Assembly (NCBI GenBank): GCA_963625295.1 | Contig: CAVFTC010000018.1 | Coordinates: forward strand, 1-31,005 | Length of the DNA stretch: 31,005 nucleotides | DNA from: CAG-488 sp963625295 | GTDB lineage: Bacteria; Bacillota; Clostridia; Oscillospirales; Acutalibacteraceae | Direction: 5' to 3' | Shown here: piece after piece, positions 23,639 through 31,005 of the stretch | Position numbering within the stretch: position 1 is the first letter of the stretch | Layout: the number at the start of each line of letters is the position of its first letter | Made by a program: the position numbers and the translations under genes | Notes under the pieces: generated by a model | The model's input: the letters and a program-made list of their open reading frames with translations, nothing else | Database searches by the model: none | Told to the model about the DNA's origin: nothing

Positions 23639-23666
23639 AGTGTTTGCCTCCTTACACCTGCGCCAA

Positions 23667-23924
23667 TTATTTGGCTTTCTCGATAATCTCGACTACACGC
23701 CATCTCTTGTCCTTTGAAAGAGGACGTGTTTCCATAATCAATACCTTGTCGCCTATGCCGCACTCGTTCTTCTCGTCATGAGCCTTGAACTTGATTGTAC
23801 GGTTAACGATCTTCTTATAAAGCGGATGCTTAATCTTATCCTTAACAGTTACAACGACCGTCTTATCCATCTTGTCGCTGCTGACAACGCCTACACGCGT
23901 CTTTCTGAGGTTTCTTTCTTCCAT
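23667..23924 (-). CDS. rpsQ: 30S ribosomal protein S17
   Basis: This 85-residue OB-fold protein binds 16S rRNA helix 11. It carries RVGVVSSDKMDKTVVVTVKD (9-28), HPLYKKIVNRTIKFKAHDEK and the closing ETRPLSKDKRWRVVEIIE. The start is the ATG at 23924, preceded by GGGAGGT at eight bases; an ATG seven codons upstream overlaps the rpmC stop and has no ribosome binding site of its own. It follows rpmC by 20 nt. Confidence 0.97.
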   Translation of the reverse strand: MEERNLRKTRVGVVSSDKMDKTVVVTVKDKIKHPLYKKIVNRTIKFKAHDEKNECGIGDKVLIMETRPLSKDKRWRVVEIIEKAK

Positions 23925-23944
23925 TACAGTTAACCTCCCTTTCA

Positions 23945-24148
23945 TTACGACTCAGCGCCGTGAAGCTCGATATCACGCTGAACAGTCTTGATTCTTGCGA
24001 TATCCTTTTTAACGGCGTTAATGCGCATTGGGTTGTCGAGCTGGTTAATGGCCTGCTGGAAACGAAGCTTGAAAAGCTCATCCTTAAGATCGTGAAGCTT
24101 GGTGTCAAGCTCGCTTGCGGACATTTTTCTGATTTCACTTGCTTTCAT
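23945..24148 (-). CDS. rpmC: 50S ribosomal protein L29
   Basis: This 67-residue helical protein sits at the tunnel exit near L23, where it helps form the docking site for trigger factor and SRP. It begins MKASEIRKMSASELDTKLHD and contains LKDELFKLRFQQAINQLDNP and the final R-x-K-K-D-I-A-R-I-KT segment typical of L29. Its ATG overlaps the rplP stop codon by one base (TAATG), so translation is coupled. Confidence 0.97.
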   Translation of the reverse strand: MKASEIRKMSASELDTKLHDLKDELFKLRFQQAINQLDNPMRINAVKKDIARIKTVQRDIELHGAES

Positions 24149-24573
24149 TACTGCTCACCACCCGTTTCTTCTTTAGTAACAAATTTGCATTTGATCGGGA
24201 GCTTGTTAGCTGCGAGACGAAGAGCCTCACGAGCTGTGTCCTCATCAACACCTGCAATTTCAAACATAACTCTGCCCGGCTTAACAACTGCAACCCAGTA
24301 TTCAGGTGATCCTTTACCTGAACCCATTCGGGTCTCAGCCGGCTTCTCTGTGATCGGCTTATCCGGGAAAATCTTGATCCAAACCTGACCGTTACGCTTG
24401 ATGTAACGAGTCATGGCGATACGAGCTGCCTCGATCTGGTTTGATGTGATCCATGCCGGCTCGAGAGCCTGAAGTCCAAATTCACCGTTGGTAACCTTGT
24501 TACCGCGTGTTGCCTTACCCTTCAGACGACCTCTCTGAACTCGACGATATTTAACTCTCTTAGGTAACAGCAT
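24148..24573 (-). CDS. rplP: 50S ribosomal protein L16
   Basis: This 141-residue protein has MLLPKRVKYRRVQRGRLKGK (1-20), GEFGLQALEPAWITSNQIEA, then ARIAMTRYIKRNGQVWIKIF and MGSGKGSPEYWVAVVKPGRV, the L16 signatures. L16 lies beside the A-site tRNA and the peptidyl transferase centre. Its ATG overlaps the rpsC stop by one base, and its own stop overlaps the rpmC ATG, so rpsC, rplP and rpmC form a tightly coupled set. Confidence 0.98.
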   Translation of the reverse strand: MLLPKRVKYRRVQRGRLKGKATRGNKVTNGEFGLQALEPAWITSNQIEAARIAMTRYIKRNGQVWIKIFPDKPITEKPAETRMGSGKGSPEYWVAVVKPGRVMFEIAGVDEDTAREALRLAANKLPIKCKFVTKEETGGEQ

Positions 24574-25256
24574 TATTTAGCTCCCTCCTTACGGCGTGGT
24601 CTGCGACGATTGTTGTTAGCCTCATGGAGAACCTCGCCCTTGTAAAGCCAAACCTTAACGCCGATACGACCGTAGGTTGTCTTTGCCTCTGCAAAGCCGT
24701 AGTCGATATCCGCACGGATTGTCTGAAGGGGAATTGTACCCTCATGATAAGTCTCTGAACGAGCGATTTCTGCACCGCCGAGACGGCCTGAACACTGAAT
24801 TTTGATGCCCTTTGCGCCGAGCTTCATTGTGCGTCCGATGCACTGCTTCATAGCACGGCGGAAGGAAATACGCCTTTCAAGCTGAGATGCAATGTTCTCA
24901 GCAACAAGCTGTGCGTCAAGGTCGGGCTGCTTGATCTCGATGATGTTGATCGAAACATCCTTGTCTCCGCCGAGCTTCTTCTTACAAACTTCCTTGAGCT
25001 TCTCGATTTCCGAGCCGCCACGGCCGATTACCATGCCGGGCTTTGCGCAATGAATGTTGATATAAACACGCTTTGCGTCACGCTCGATCTCAACCTTAGG
25101 TACACCTGCAGGAGCGAGTGTCTCAAGAAGGTATTCACGAAGATTATAATCCTCAACAAGGGTATCGCCGAAAGTGCTCTTACCGGCATACCAGCGGGAT
25201 TCCCAATTCTTAATAACACCGATTCTAAGACCGGTAGGATTTATTTTCTGGCCCAT
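24573..25256 (-). CDS. rpsC: 30S ribosomal protein S3
   Basis: This 227-residue protein starts MGQKINPTGLRIGVIKNWES, contains the type-2 KH domain (about 40-110, with GMVIGRGGSEIEKLKEVCKK) and the C-terminal S3 domain (RTMKLGAKGIKIQCSGRLGG, IRADIDYGFAEAKTTYGRIG). It lines the mRNA entry tunnel with S4 and S5 and has helicase activity in the ribosome. It lies 19 nt after rplV. Confidence 0.98.
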   Translation of the reverse strand: MGQKINPTGLRIGVIKNWESRWYAGKSTFGDTLVEDYNLREYLLETLAPAGVPKVEIERDAKRVYINIHCAKPGMVIGRGGSEIEKLKEVCKKKLGGDKDVSINIIEIKQPDLDAQLVAENIASQLERRISFRRAMKQCIGRTMKLGAKGIKIQCSGRLGGAEIARSETYHEGTIPLQTIRADIDYGFAEAKTTYGRIGVKVWLYKGEVLHEANNNRRRPRRKEGAK

Positions 25257-25275
25257 ATGTTTACCTCCTCCTCGC

Positions 25276-25608
25276 TTATTCTGCTTCTCTGAGTACTAAT
25301 GTGATGTGAGAAGTCTTCTTGTTTATTCTGTATGCGCGTCCCTGTGCACGGGGTCTGATTCTCTTGAGAGTCGGACCCTGGCCTACGAAGCACTCTGCAA
25401 CGTAGAGGCTGGAAACGTCCATATCTTTGTTTTCCGCATTTGCCATAGCCGACTTGAGCAGCTTTGCAAGCGGTTCACACGCAGCCTTCGGCGTGTGTTT
25501 AAGGATAGCCATTGCCTGGTCGCAAGGCTTATTTCTGATAAGGTCAAGCACAATCTGAACCTTTCTCGGTGCAATACGCACATAGGTTACTTTTGCTGTT
25601 GCTTCCAT
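25276..25608 (-). CDS. rplV: 50S ribosomal protein L22
   Basis: This 110-residue protein's beta-hairpin reaches the exit tunnel constriction, where macrolides act. It has YVRIAPRKVQIVLDLIRNKP (9-28), the ending GPTLKRIRPRAQGRAYRINK and KTSHITLVL, all standard. It lies 23 nt after rpsS. No resistance-type insertion in the hairpin is evident by length. Confidence 0.97.
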   Translation of the reverse strand: MEATAKVTYVRIAPRKVQIVLDLIRNKPCDQAMAILKHTPKAACEPLAKLLKSAMANAENKDMDVSSLYVAECFVGQGPTLKRIRPRAQGRAYRINKKTSHITLVLREAE

Positions 25609-25631
25609 GAATACACACTCCTTTCGGCTAA

Positions 25632-25913
25632 TTATTTACCATTATTTGTTGTCTTTGAACCTGCGTGACCTCTGAAGGTTCTTGTAGGTGCAAATTCGCC
25701 CAACTTATGACCAACCATGTCCTCTGTAACATATACGGGAACGTGTTTGCGTCCGTCATGAACCGCAAATGTGTGGCCGACAAAGTCAGGGAAGATTGTG
25801 GAGCTGCGGCTCCATGTCTTGAGAACTATTTTTTCGCCCTTCTCGTTCATGGCCTGTACTCTCTGGAGCAACTTAGTCTGCACGAAGGGGCCTTTCTTTA
25901 CGCTTCTGCCCAT
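25632..25913 (-). CDS. rpsS: 30S ribosomal protein S19
   Basis: This 93-residue protein begins MGRSVKKGPFVQTKLLQRVQ and has RSSTIFPDFVGHTFAVHDGR, KHVPVYVTEDMVGHKLGEFA and PTRTFRGHAGSK, the complete S19 signature set. It sits in the 30S head with S13. It lies 21 nt after rplB, in the order rplB-rpsS-rplV-rpsC. Confidence 0.98.
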   Translation of the reverse strand: MGRSVKKGPFVQTKLLQRVQAMNEKGEKIVLKTWSRSSTIFPDFVGHTFAVHDGRKHVPVYVTEDMVGHKLGEFAPTRTFRGHAGSKTTNNGK

Positions 25914-25934
25914 AGATCTTTATCTCCTTTCAAC

Positions 25935-26768
25935 TTATTTGCCGTTACGACGTCTTACGATCATCTTGTTGGAAGCCTTCTTCTTGTTACGGGTCTTGTA
26001 ACCGAGAGCCGGCTTGCCCCAAGGTGTAACAGGGCCGGGACGACCGATAGGCGACTTACCTTCACCACCGCCGTGGGGGTGATCGTTCGGGTTCATGACA
26101 GAACCACGGACTGTAGGTCTCCAACCCATGTGACGCTTTCTACCTGCGTTACCGATCTTAACATTCTCATGGTCAAGGTTGCCGACCTGGCCGACCGTTG
26201 CCATGCAGGTTGCGGGAACCTTGCGAAGCTCGCCCGAGGGAAGTCTGAGGAGAGCATATTCGCCTTCCTTAGCCATAAGCTGTGCAGCGTTACCTGCAGC
26301 TCTTGCAAGCTGGCCGCCACGACCCGGATAAAGCTCAACATTGTGAATAACGGTACCTGTGGGGATATTAACGAGCGGCAGTGCATTGCCCGGCTTGATA
26401 TCGGCTTCGGGGCCTGCCATAACCTTGTCGCCGACCTTGAGGCCTGCGGGAGCAAGGATGTAGCTCTTTACGCCGTCCTCATACTTGATGAGAGCGATGT
26501 GAGCTGAACGGTTCGGGTCATATTCGAGTGAAACTACCTCAGCGGGAACATCGAACTTGGAACGCTTGAAGTCGATTACACGGTACTTTCTGCGGTTTGC
26601 GCCGCCACGATGGCGTACTGTGATTCGACCGTAATTGTTACGACCCGATTTATTCTTGAGCGGCTCAAGGAGGCTTCTTTCGGGAGCAACCTTTGAAAGC
26701 TCTGAATAATCTGTAACCGACATATTTCTTCGTGAATTTGAAGTCGGCTTATAGACTTTGATCGACAT
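25935..26768 (-). CDS. rplB: 50S ribosomal protein L2
   Basis: This 277-residue protein supports peptidyl transferase function and subunit association. It has the N-terminal RNA-binding domain (NNYGRITVRHRGGANRRKYR, about 40-60) and the C-terminal KOW-like domain, ending with VRGSVMNPNDHPHGGGEGKS, which contains the conserved functional histidine loop. The ATG at 26768 has GGAG upstream; an in-frame GTG three codons earlier overlaps that site. It lies 90 nt after rplW, the longest gap in the S10 segment. Confidence 0.98.
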   Translation of the reverse strand: MSIKVYKPTSNSRRNMSVTDYSELSKVAPERSLLEPLKNKSGRNNYGRITVRHRGGANRRKYRVIDFKRSKFDVPAEVVSLEYDPNRSAHIALIKYEDGVKSYILAPAGLKVGDKVMAGPEADIKPGNALPLVNIPTGTVIHNVELYPGRGGQLARAAGNAAQLMAKEGEYALLRLPSGELRKVPATCMATVGQVGNLDHENVKIGNAGRKRHMGWRPTVRGSVMNPNDHPHGGGEGKSPIGRPGPVTPWGKPALGYKTRNKKKASNKMIVRRRNGK

Positions 26769-26858
26769 TTGATTCACACTCCTTTAAGTGGCTTCGCGGA
26801 GTATGTCGAACTCCATACATTACCACCGGAATTTTACGGTTTGTTTTGTGATGTCAGA

Positions 26859-27155
26859 TTACATCATGCCATCGAAGAACTCGATGGTCTTTGAATCCTC
26901 TGTAAGAGTAACGATCGCCTTTTTCCAAGAGGCTGTGTAGCCCTGGGAAACGCCCTGTCTGCGAAGCTTGCCGAGGCAGTTGATGGTGTTGACCTTGGCT
27001 ACCTTTACGCCGAAAAGCTCCTCAACGGCTGCTGCGATTTCGATCTTGTTTGCATCCTTGGCAACCGAGAAGGTGTACTTCTTATCGGCAGTACCGAGCA
27101 TGCTCTCTTCAGTGATAATCGGACGGAGGATTATGTCCTGTGCTGCTTTACTCAT
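26859..27155 (-). CDS. rplW: 50S ribosomal protein L23
   Basis: This 98-residue protein is the tunnel-exit docking site for trigger factor and SRP. Features are DIILRPIITEESMLGTADKK (7-26), YTFSVAKDANKIEIAAAVEE, LFGVKVAKVNTINCLGK and the closing KKAIVTLTEDSKTIEFFDG. The ATG overlaps the rplD stop codon by four bases (ATGA), a coupling conserved in many bacteria. Confidence 0.97.
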   Translation of the reverse strand: MSKAAQDIILRPIITEESMLGTADKKYTFSVAKDANKIEIAAAVEELFGVKVAKVNTINCLGKLRRQGVSQGYTASWKKAIVTLTEDSKTIEFFDGMM

Positions 27156-27775
27156 GCATATACCTCCTCAATCTTTGCAACGCTGTCCTTGAGGACGAGC
27201 ATTGTGTCACAATTAAGAATGTCATAAACATTCAATGTGTTTACGGTTGAAACCTTAACACCGGCAATGTTTCTTGCGCTTCTGTAAAGAACATCGTTGT
27301 TCTCCGGAAGAACGAGAAGAACCTTCTTGCCTGTTTCAAGAGCTGTAAGAACCTTTACAACCTCTTTAGTCTTGATTGCGTCAAGCTTGAACTCGTCAAG
27401 AACTACAAGCTCCTCTGCTGCAACCTTTGAAGAGAAAGCGGACTTCATAGCAAGTCTTCTTACCTTCTTGTTGATTGAGAAGCCGTACTCTCTCGGCTTG
27501 GGGCCGTGTGCGATACCGCCGTGTGTCCACTGCGGAGCTCTTGTTGAGCCCTGGCGTGCACGACCTGTACCCTTCTGCTTCCACGGCTTCTTGCCGCCGC
27601 CGCTTACCTCTGAGCGTGTACGGGTTGACTGTGTGCCCTGACGCTGATTTGCCAAATAGTTAACTACGCAAAGGTGCATAGCATAAGAATTCGGCTCGAT
27701 TCCGAAAACTGACTCTGCAAGAGCAAGGTCGGAAACCTTTTTACCGTTCATATCGAATACTGATACATTAGGCAT
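27152..27775 (-). CDS. rplD: 50S ribosomal protein L4
   Basis: This 207-residue protein has the L4 globular domain with a long tunnel loop: RQGTQSTRTRSEVSGGGKKP, WKQKGTGRARQGSTRAPQWT and HGGIAHGPKPREYGFSINKK (about 48-107). In Escherichia coli L4 also represses the S10 operon at its leader; whether the leader here answers to L4 is unknown. It lies 18 nt after rplC. Confidence 0.97.
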   Translation of the reverse strand: MPNVSVFDMNGKKVSDLALAESVFGIEPNSYAMHLCVVNYLANQRQGTQSTRTRSEVSGGGKKPWKQKGTGRARQGSTRAPQWTHGGIAHGPKPREYGFSINKKVRRLAMKSAFSSKVAAEELVVLDEFKLDAIKTKEVVKVLTALETGKKVLLVLPENNDVLYRSARNIAGVKVSTVNTLNVYDILNCDTMLVLKDSVAKIEEVYA

Positions 27776-27793
27776 ACCTTAACACTCCTTCCG

Positions 27794-28426
27794 TTACGCT
27801 TTCTTGGCATCGGCGATAACAACGATTCCGCCCTTCGGGCCCGGAATAGCGCCCTTAACGGCGATGAGGTTGTTCTCAACGTCAACCTTAGCAATAGTTA
27901 AATTCTGAACTGTGGTGCGGTCAACACCGTAGTGACCTGCAAGCTTCTTTCCCTTGTAAACACGGGAAGGAGTTGAACAAGCACCCAACGAGCCGGCGTG
28001 TCTTGCAACGGGACCTGTACCGTGAGACTCTCTGAGTCTTGCAAAGTTCCAACGCTTGATGGAGCCTGCTGTTCCGTGACCCTTGCTTGTGCCGATAACG
28101 TCAACCTTGTCGCCTGTTGCGAAAACATCGGCCTTGAGGATATCGCCTACATTAACATCAGCAATGTTCTCAAGACGGAACTCCTTGAGTACCTTCTTGG
28201 GAGCAACATCGTTCTTGGCGAAGTGACCCTTCATAGCCTTGTTGACTCTCTGTGCCTTTACGTCACCGAAGCCGACCTGAACAGCCTCATAGCCGTCATT
28301 CTCGATCGTCTTCTTCTGTGTGATTACACACGGACCTGCTTCAACGACTGTTACGGGGATTACATTACCCTTTTCGTCGAAGATCTGCGTCATACCGATT
28401 TTCTTTCCGATAAGACCTTTTTTCAT
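27794..28426 (-). CDS. rplC: 50S ribosomal protein L3
   Basis: This 210-residue protein initiates 50S assembly. It begins MKKGLIGKKIGMTQIFDEKG and contains the L3 signature KGHGTAGSIKRWNFARLRES, then HGTGPVARHAGSLGACSTPS and VYKGKKLAGHYG. Its central extension reaches the peptidyl transferase centre, where mutations give tiamulin and linezolid resistance in other species. It lies 64 nt after rpsJ. Confidence 0.98.
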   Translation of the reverse strand: MKKGLIGKKIGMTQIFDEKGNVIPVTVVEAGPCVITQKKTIENDGYEAVQVGFGDVKAQRVNKAMKGHFAKNDVAPKKVLKEFRLENIADVNVGDILKADVFATGDKVDVIGTSKGHGTAGSIKRWNFARLRESHGTGPVARHAGSLGACSTPSRVYKGKKLAGHYGVDRTTVQNLTIAKVDVENNLIAVKGAIPGPKGGIVVIADAKKA

Positions 28427-28490
28427 ATAAGTTTTCCTCCTTATAGGTTATTGGTTGGCAACTGCGCCAACTTGACCTGTTAGCGTAAAA

Positions 28491-28802
28491 TCAAAGCTTG
28501 ATTTCGATTTCTACGCCGGCAGGAAGCTCGAGACCTCTCAAAGCGTCAACAGTCTTGGCTGACGGTCTGATGATGTCGATAAGCCTTTTGTGTGTGCGCT
28601 GTTCAAACTGCTCTCTGGAGTCCTTGTACTTGTGAACAGCACGAAGGATCGTAACGACCTCTTTCTCTGTCGGAAGGGGAACGGGACCCGAAACCTGTGC
28701 GCCTGTGCGCTTAGCGGTCTCAACGATCTTCTCCGCTGCCTTGTCAACGAGATTGTGGTCATAGCCCTTCAATCTGATTCTGATTTTTCCCTTTACTGCC
28801 AT
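28491..28802 (-). CDS. rpsJ: 30S ribosomal protein S10
   Basis: This 103-residue first gene of the superoperon encodes S10, which acts in the 30S head and, as NusE, in transcription antitermination. It has GKIRIRLKGYDHNLVDKAAE (4-23), SGPVPLPTEKEVVTILRAVH, KYKDSREQFEQRTHKRLIDI and IRPSAKTVDALRGLELPAGV. AAGGAGG precedes the ATG at seven bases. It is preceded by a leader of about 300 nt. Genes that often lie upstream (tuf, fusA, rpsG, rpsL) are not here. Confidence 0.98.
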   Translation of the reverse strand: MAVKGKIRIRLKGYDHNLVDKAAEKIVETAKRTGAQVSGPVPLPTEKEVVTILRAVHKYKDSREQFEQRTHKRLIDIIRPSAKTVDALRGLELPAGVEIEIKL

Positions 28803-29104
28803 GATTTTGCCTCCTTACAAAGTTTGGCGGGCAACGCTTAAAACCTAATTCGCAACGCTTCCGGGTGTTTCCACCCTCTGCATTTAAAAACCGGAAATGG
28901 GTTAGTTTCCGGGATAGTGCATTTAAGGTCTTAAACGCACATACACACGCAAGCCTGCTAAGGGATAGCAAACCTGTGCTGTAGGTTATTAAATCGCCCG
29001 GTTTTAAATCGGACATACTCCGTGAGAATTCCCGACCTCTACGAGCCGCCACCTCTCACATCAACGCATATCTACGCACTAAACTACATAATAATATAGC
29101 ATGC
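28803..29104 (-). promoter_or_regulatory. Long structured leader of the S10 operon
   Basis: This is about 300 transcribed nt before rpsJ. Visible hairpins in transcript order are AACCT/AGGTT, GCTA/TAGC, GCGTTTAA/TTAAATGC, then a terminator-like hairpin (28886-28912), GGGTG/CACCC closed by a GAAA tetraloop (28865-28878), and a repeated GCGTTGC word near rpsJ. A leader of this length and structure suggests autogenous control by a ribosomal protein. The ligand is unknown. Confidence 0.6.
28886..28912 (-). terminator. Attenuator-like terminator within the S10 leader
   Basis: On the minus strand CCGGAAA (28906-28912) and TTTCCGG (28891-28897) pair perfectly around an eight-base loop, and TTTTT (28886-28890) follows directly. 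It stands about 85 nt before rpsJ, so it must be bypassed for the operon to be expressed. Confidence 0.65.
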
Positions 29105-29110
29105 TCGAGT

Positions 29111-29139
29111 ATCATACCACACTTTTCCGTCAAATGCAA
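29111..29139 (-). promoter_or_regulatory. Promoter of the ribosomal superoperon
   Basis: On the minus strand TTGCAT (29134-29139), a 17-bp spacer and TATGAT (29111-29116), with TG one base upstream of the -10 (extended -10). A poly-A/T tract lies just upstream (29141-29170) and could serve as an UP element. Confidence 0.65.
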
Positions 29140-29377
29140 GTATTTTTTTAATATTTTTCAAAAATTTTTTCGGCATAAATATACCCCGGAAGCAAGCATT
29201 ATCAAGGCTTTCGGGGATTTTATGCTCGGTTTTTCCACACTTTCCCATATAGTCGGTTCTGCACAAAAAATGCGTCCATATCTTGTGGTTAATGACGATT
29301 GACAGCCGGCCGCAAACGCTTGTCGAAAATGTAAATTTATATACATTATATATACACTTTGTTCACAGATAATTTGC
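29140..29377. other. AT-rich divergent intergenic region
   Basis: I find no gene. It holds T-rich tracts upstream of the S10 promoter, an inverted repeat CCCCGGAAGC (29184-29193) with GCTTTCGGGG (29207-29216), a single 0A-box-like TGTCGAA (29321-29327), and an AT palindromic stretch near 29331-29355. Confidence 0.5.
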
Positions 29378-29406
29378 TTGACCGAATCGGCGGTTTGTAT
29401 TAGAAT
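29378..29406 (+). promoter_or_regulatory. Sigma-A promoter for the NYN-domain gene
   Basis: TTGACC (29378-29383), a 17-bp spacer and TAGAAT (29401-29406). Each hexamer differs from consensus at one base. The leader to the ATG at 29458 would be about 45 nt and carries GAAAGGAG before the start. Confidence 0.75.
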
Positions 29407-29457
29407 ATAAGTAACCGTTGATTCTGTCGGTATTACTTTAATGAAAGGAGCTTTAAA

Positions 29458-30882
29458 ATGGAAAAATTTAATACTTTTGACGCACTTGAAGGAATAGTTT
29501 TGGACGAAGATGAGAATAGTGAAACTGAAATTTTAGATAAGTCGCAATTCAGAAATCATTCCAAGGTAAATTCGCTGACGATCGGATATCTGCTCGGCGT
29601 TCGTGAGGATTTTTTGAAAATGCTGGAGGAGAATGAGGAAAAATACCGAACCGTCATAGACAAGGTTTCCAAAAACAATGACGCTGTAGCAATTCGCAGC
29701 CTTAATAATATCCGAACCAACTTTATGCTGTATTTCAAGGATATAAGCCGCAGTATGAGGGTTTCCGCCGTCAACTACACTCCGATTTATCAAATGGACT
29801 GCTTCAAGGACGATTTTAAAATTCTTACACGGCTCGGAATTCAAATTTACAGCCCCAAGGGCGACATAAACGAATATCTCAGAATGATCAACAATGAAAT
29901 TTCAAAAAGAATTGACGGAGTACGCCCGCTTTTCCCCGACTGGGTCGATTTCAAGCATATCAGATTTATGTTCGCTATGCCTGCCGATGTCGAGGAGGAA
30001 TCGAAGCATTTTCAGGCGAATAAATATTACTATCCGTACAAAAGATATTTTCACTGGATCTATCCGGAGGACTGCGGAAATATGCTGCTGACGGACGAGC
30101 GTATTCTTTCGATAATCTACAGCAACGACGGAGATTACTTCAACGACGCCCACCGAGTTGTCGATGTCAGCGATTCCGTCAAAAACAACATTAACGAATT
30201 CATTAACCGTGGAAACAAAATTCAAATTTTCATCGACGGAGAAAACATTGATCCTTACCGCTTCGCCTCGGCGATTTACGACCTGCAGGAGCATGAGATC
30301 AACAAAATCGACAAAATTATTGTTTATTACGACCTGATGTTCTCGCCCCGTGCATGGAATATGCTCGGGCACTTCACCTCCGGAATTGAGGTTGAGGCCG
30401 TTCCCGTTGAAAGAATCAAGGAGGACAAGTCGCTTGTTGACCACAAGCTCGTCGCAGGAATATCGAAGGCGTTCTACAAGGAGGGCGCAGATTCCTTTAT
30501 CCTCGTTTCCAGCGATTCGGATTTCTGGTCGGTCATAGAGGATGTTCCGGCAAATTATCTTGTCATGGTCGAAAAAGATAACTGCGGCTCGGAATTCAAA
30601 AAGCTTCTGAGGAGCAACGATATTTTTTACTGCTACATTGACAAGTTTCAAATTCCGGAGGACGACCTGTTTTTCAAGACCGTTTTCCGCAAGGAATTGC
30701 AGGCGGTTGTCAACGAAAGCTTCGCCCCCGCCAAGGCGGAGGGCCTGCTGCGAGGTGCTCTCAGGCAGAGCTATGCCGATGTTTCGCAGGGCGTTTATAC
30801 CAGCCTTTACAACAACTATATTAAAAAGCTAAGGCTTGAAATTGACAAGGACGGAATGCTTCAAATCGTTGTCCCCGAATAA
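29458..30882 (+). CDS. NYN-domain (PIN-like nuclease) protein of unknown role
   Basis: This is a soluble protein of 474 residues. Residues 254-395 form a NYN domain, the PIN-like fold of LabA/DUF88 proteins that usually cleave RNA. The acidic metal-site residues are visible: D260 in IFIDGENID, D328 in SLVDHKLVAG, and D353/D355 in SSDSDFWSVI. The N-terminal 250 residues and C-terminal 75 residues match nothing I recognise; the N-terminus starts acidic and then is mixed helix-like, and could recognise the RNA or a partner. There is no signal peptide or membrane segment. It is a single-gene unit with its own promoter and terminator. RNA cleavage is inferred from the family only. Confidence 0.8.
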   Translation: MEKFNTFDALEGIVLDEDENSETEILDKSQFRNHSKVNSLTIGYLLGVREDFLKMLEENEEKYRTVIDKVSKNNDAVAIRSLNNIRTNFMLYFKDISRSMRVSAVNYTPIYQMDCFKDDFKILTRLGIQIYSPKGDINEYLRMINNEISKRIDGVRPLFPDWVDFKHIRFMFAMPADVEEESKHFQANKYYYPYKRYFHWIYPEDCGNMLLTDERILSIIYSNDGDYFNDAHRVVDVSDSVKNNINEFINRGNKIQIFIDGENIDPYRFASAIYDLQEHEINKIDKIIVYYDLMFSPRAWNMLGHFTSGIEVEAVPVERIKEDKSLVDHKLVAGISKAFYKEGADSFILVSSDSDFWSVIEDVPANYLVMVEKDNCGSEFKKLLRSNDIFYCYIDKFQIPEDDLFFKTVFRKELQAVVNESFAPAKAEGLLRGALRQSYADVSQGVYTSLYNNYIKKLRLEIDKDGMLQIVVPE

Positions 30883-30891
30883 TGCAGCCTC

Positions 30892-30938
30892 AAAAAAGTT
30901 CACCTCCGTGAAAGAATCTTTTCACGGAGGTGTTTTTT
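30892..30938 (+). terminator. Terminator after the NYN-domain gene
   Basis: CACCTCCGTGAAA (30901-30913) pairs perfectly over 13 bp with TTTCACGGAGGTG (30920-30932). TTTTTT follows (30933-30938). An A-run at 30892-30897 would let it work on the other strand too. Confidence 0.92.
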
Positions 30939-30950
30939 AACCGACGCTTA

Positions 30951-31005
30951 TTTAAGGCAATACCGCACAAATTGATGCGCACGCTTTGCTTGAATCTGTT
31001 TCCGT
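30951..31005 (+). repeat. Foldback element, cut by the window end
   Basis: TTAAGGCAATACCGCACAAA begins a sequence that matches the reverse complement of 108-162 along its whole visible length, with moderate divergence. The remaining half should lie just beyond the window. Confidence 0.65.

Noticed and set aside
25665..26507. A 280-codon plus-strand frame opposite rpsS and rplB
   Set aside because: It is antisense to unmistakable ribosomal protein genes.
28759..29052. A 97-codon minus-strand frame covering the S10 leader and overlapping the start of rpsJ
   Set aside because: It has no ribosome binding site at usable distance, no recognisable protein motif, and runs through hairpins of a leader RNA; it is more likely accidental.
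29321..29327. Exact 0A box TGTCGAA upstream of the NYN gene
   Set aside because: A single 7-mer is expected a few times by chance in a window of this size, and it lies about 50 bp above the -35 without a partner.

Overview
The window reads as chromosomal DNA of an anaerobic, spore-forming-lineage Firmicute of the class Clostridia, most likely Oscillospiraceae/Ruminococcaceae-like. This rests on the complete S10-spc-alpha ribosomal superoperon with rpsD inside the alpha cluster, a zinc-type S14, strong AGGAGG ribosome binding sites, a SpoIIE sporulation phosphatase, a C_GCAxxG_C_C redox protein and short palindromic intergenic repeats of the sort common in that family. The family-level assignment is inference.

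Layout. 1-1106 is gene-poor and built of repeats: a foldback element (66-162), then three diverged copies of a hairpin-rich unit running into the stop codon of the next gene. 1103-4740 (minus) is a two-gene operon: rlmB, then a 956-residue membrane protein that looks like a catalytically degenerate P1B-type ATPase with a long acidic N-terminus. 4966-7308 (plus) is spoIIE. 7376-8654 (minus) is a C_GCAxxG_C_C protein followed by an Mrp/ApbC Fe-S carrier ATPase. 8772-11769 (plus) is purB, of the animal ADSL type, followed by a GtrA-like protein and a GT2 glycosyltransferase. 11810-13536 (plus) is a Na+/solute symporter behind a consensus promoter, a 21-codon tyrosine-rich leader peptide and mutually exclusive antiterminator/terminator hairpins.

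13606-29139 (minus) is the ribosomal superoperon: an extended -10 promoter, a roughly 300-nt leader containing an intrinsic-terminator-like hairpin, 31 genes from rpsJ to rplQ in canonical order, and a terminator. Two of these genes, rpmJ and rpmD, encode fewer than 60 residues. 29458-30882 (plus) is a NYN-domain (PIN-like nuclease) protein with its own promoter and terminator. The window ends inside another copy of the foldback element seen at 66-162.

The strongest candidate for something undescribed is the ribosome-mediated attenuator upstream of the symporter (11869-11990). It suggests that transporter expression is tuned by charged tRNA-Tyr and so hints at an aromatic amino acid substrate. 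The pseudo-P-type ATPase and the dispersed foldback repeat family, one minimal copy of which forms a hairpin at a convergent gene junction, are the next most interesting.
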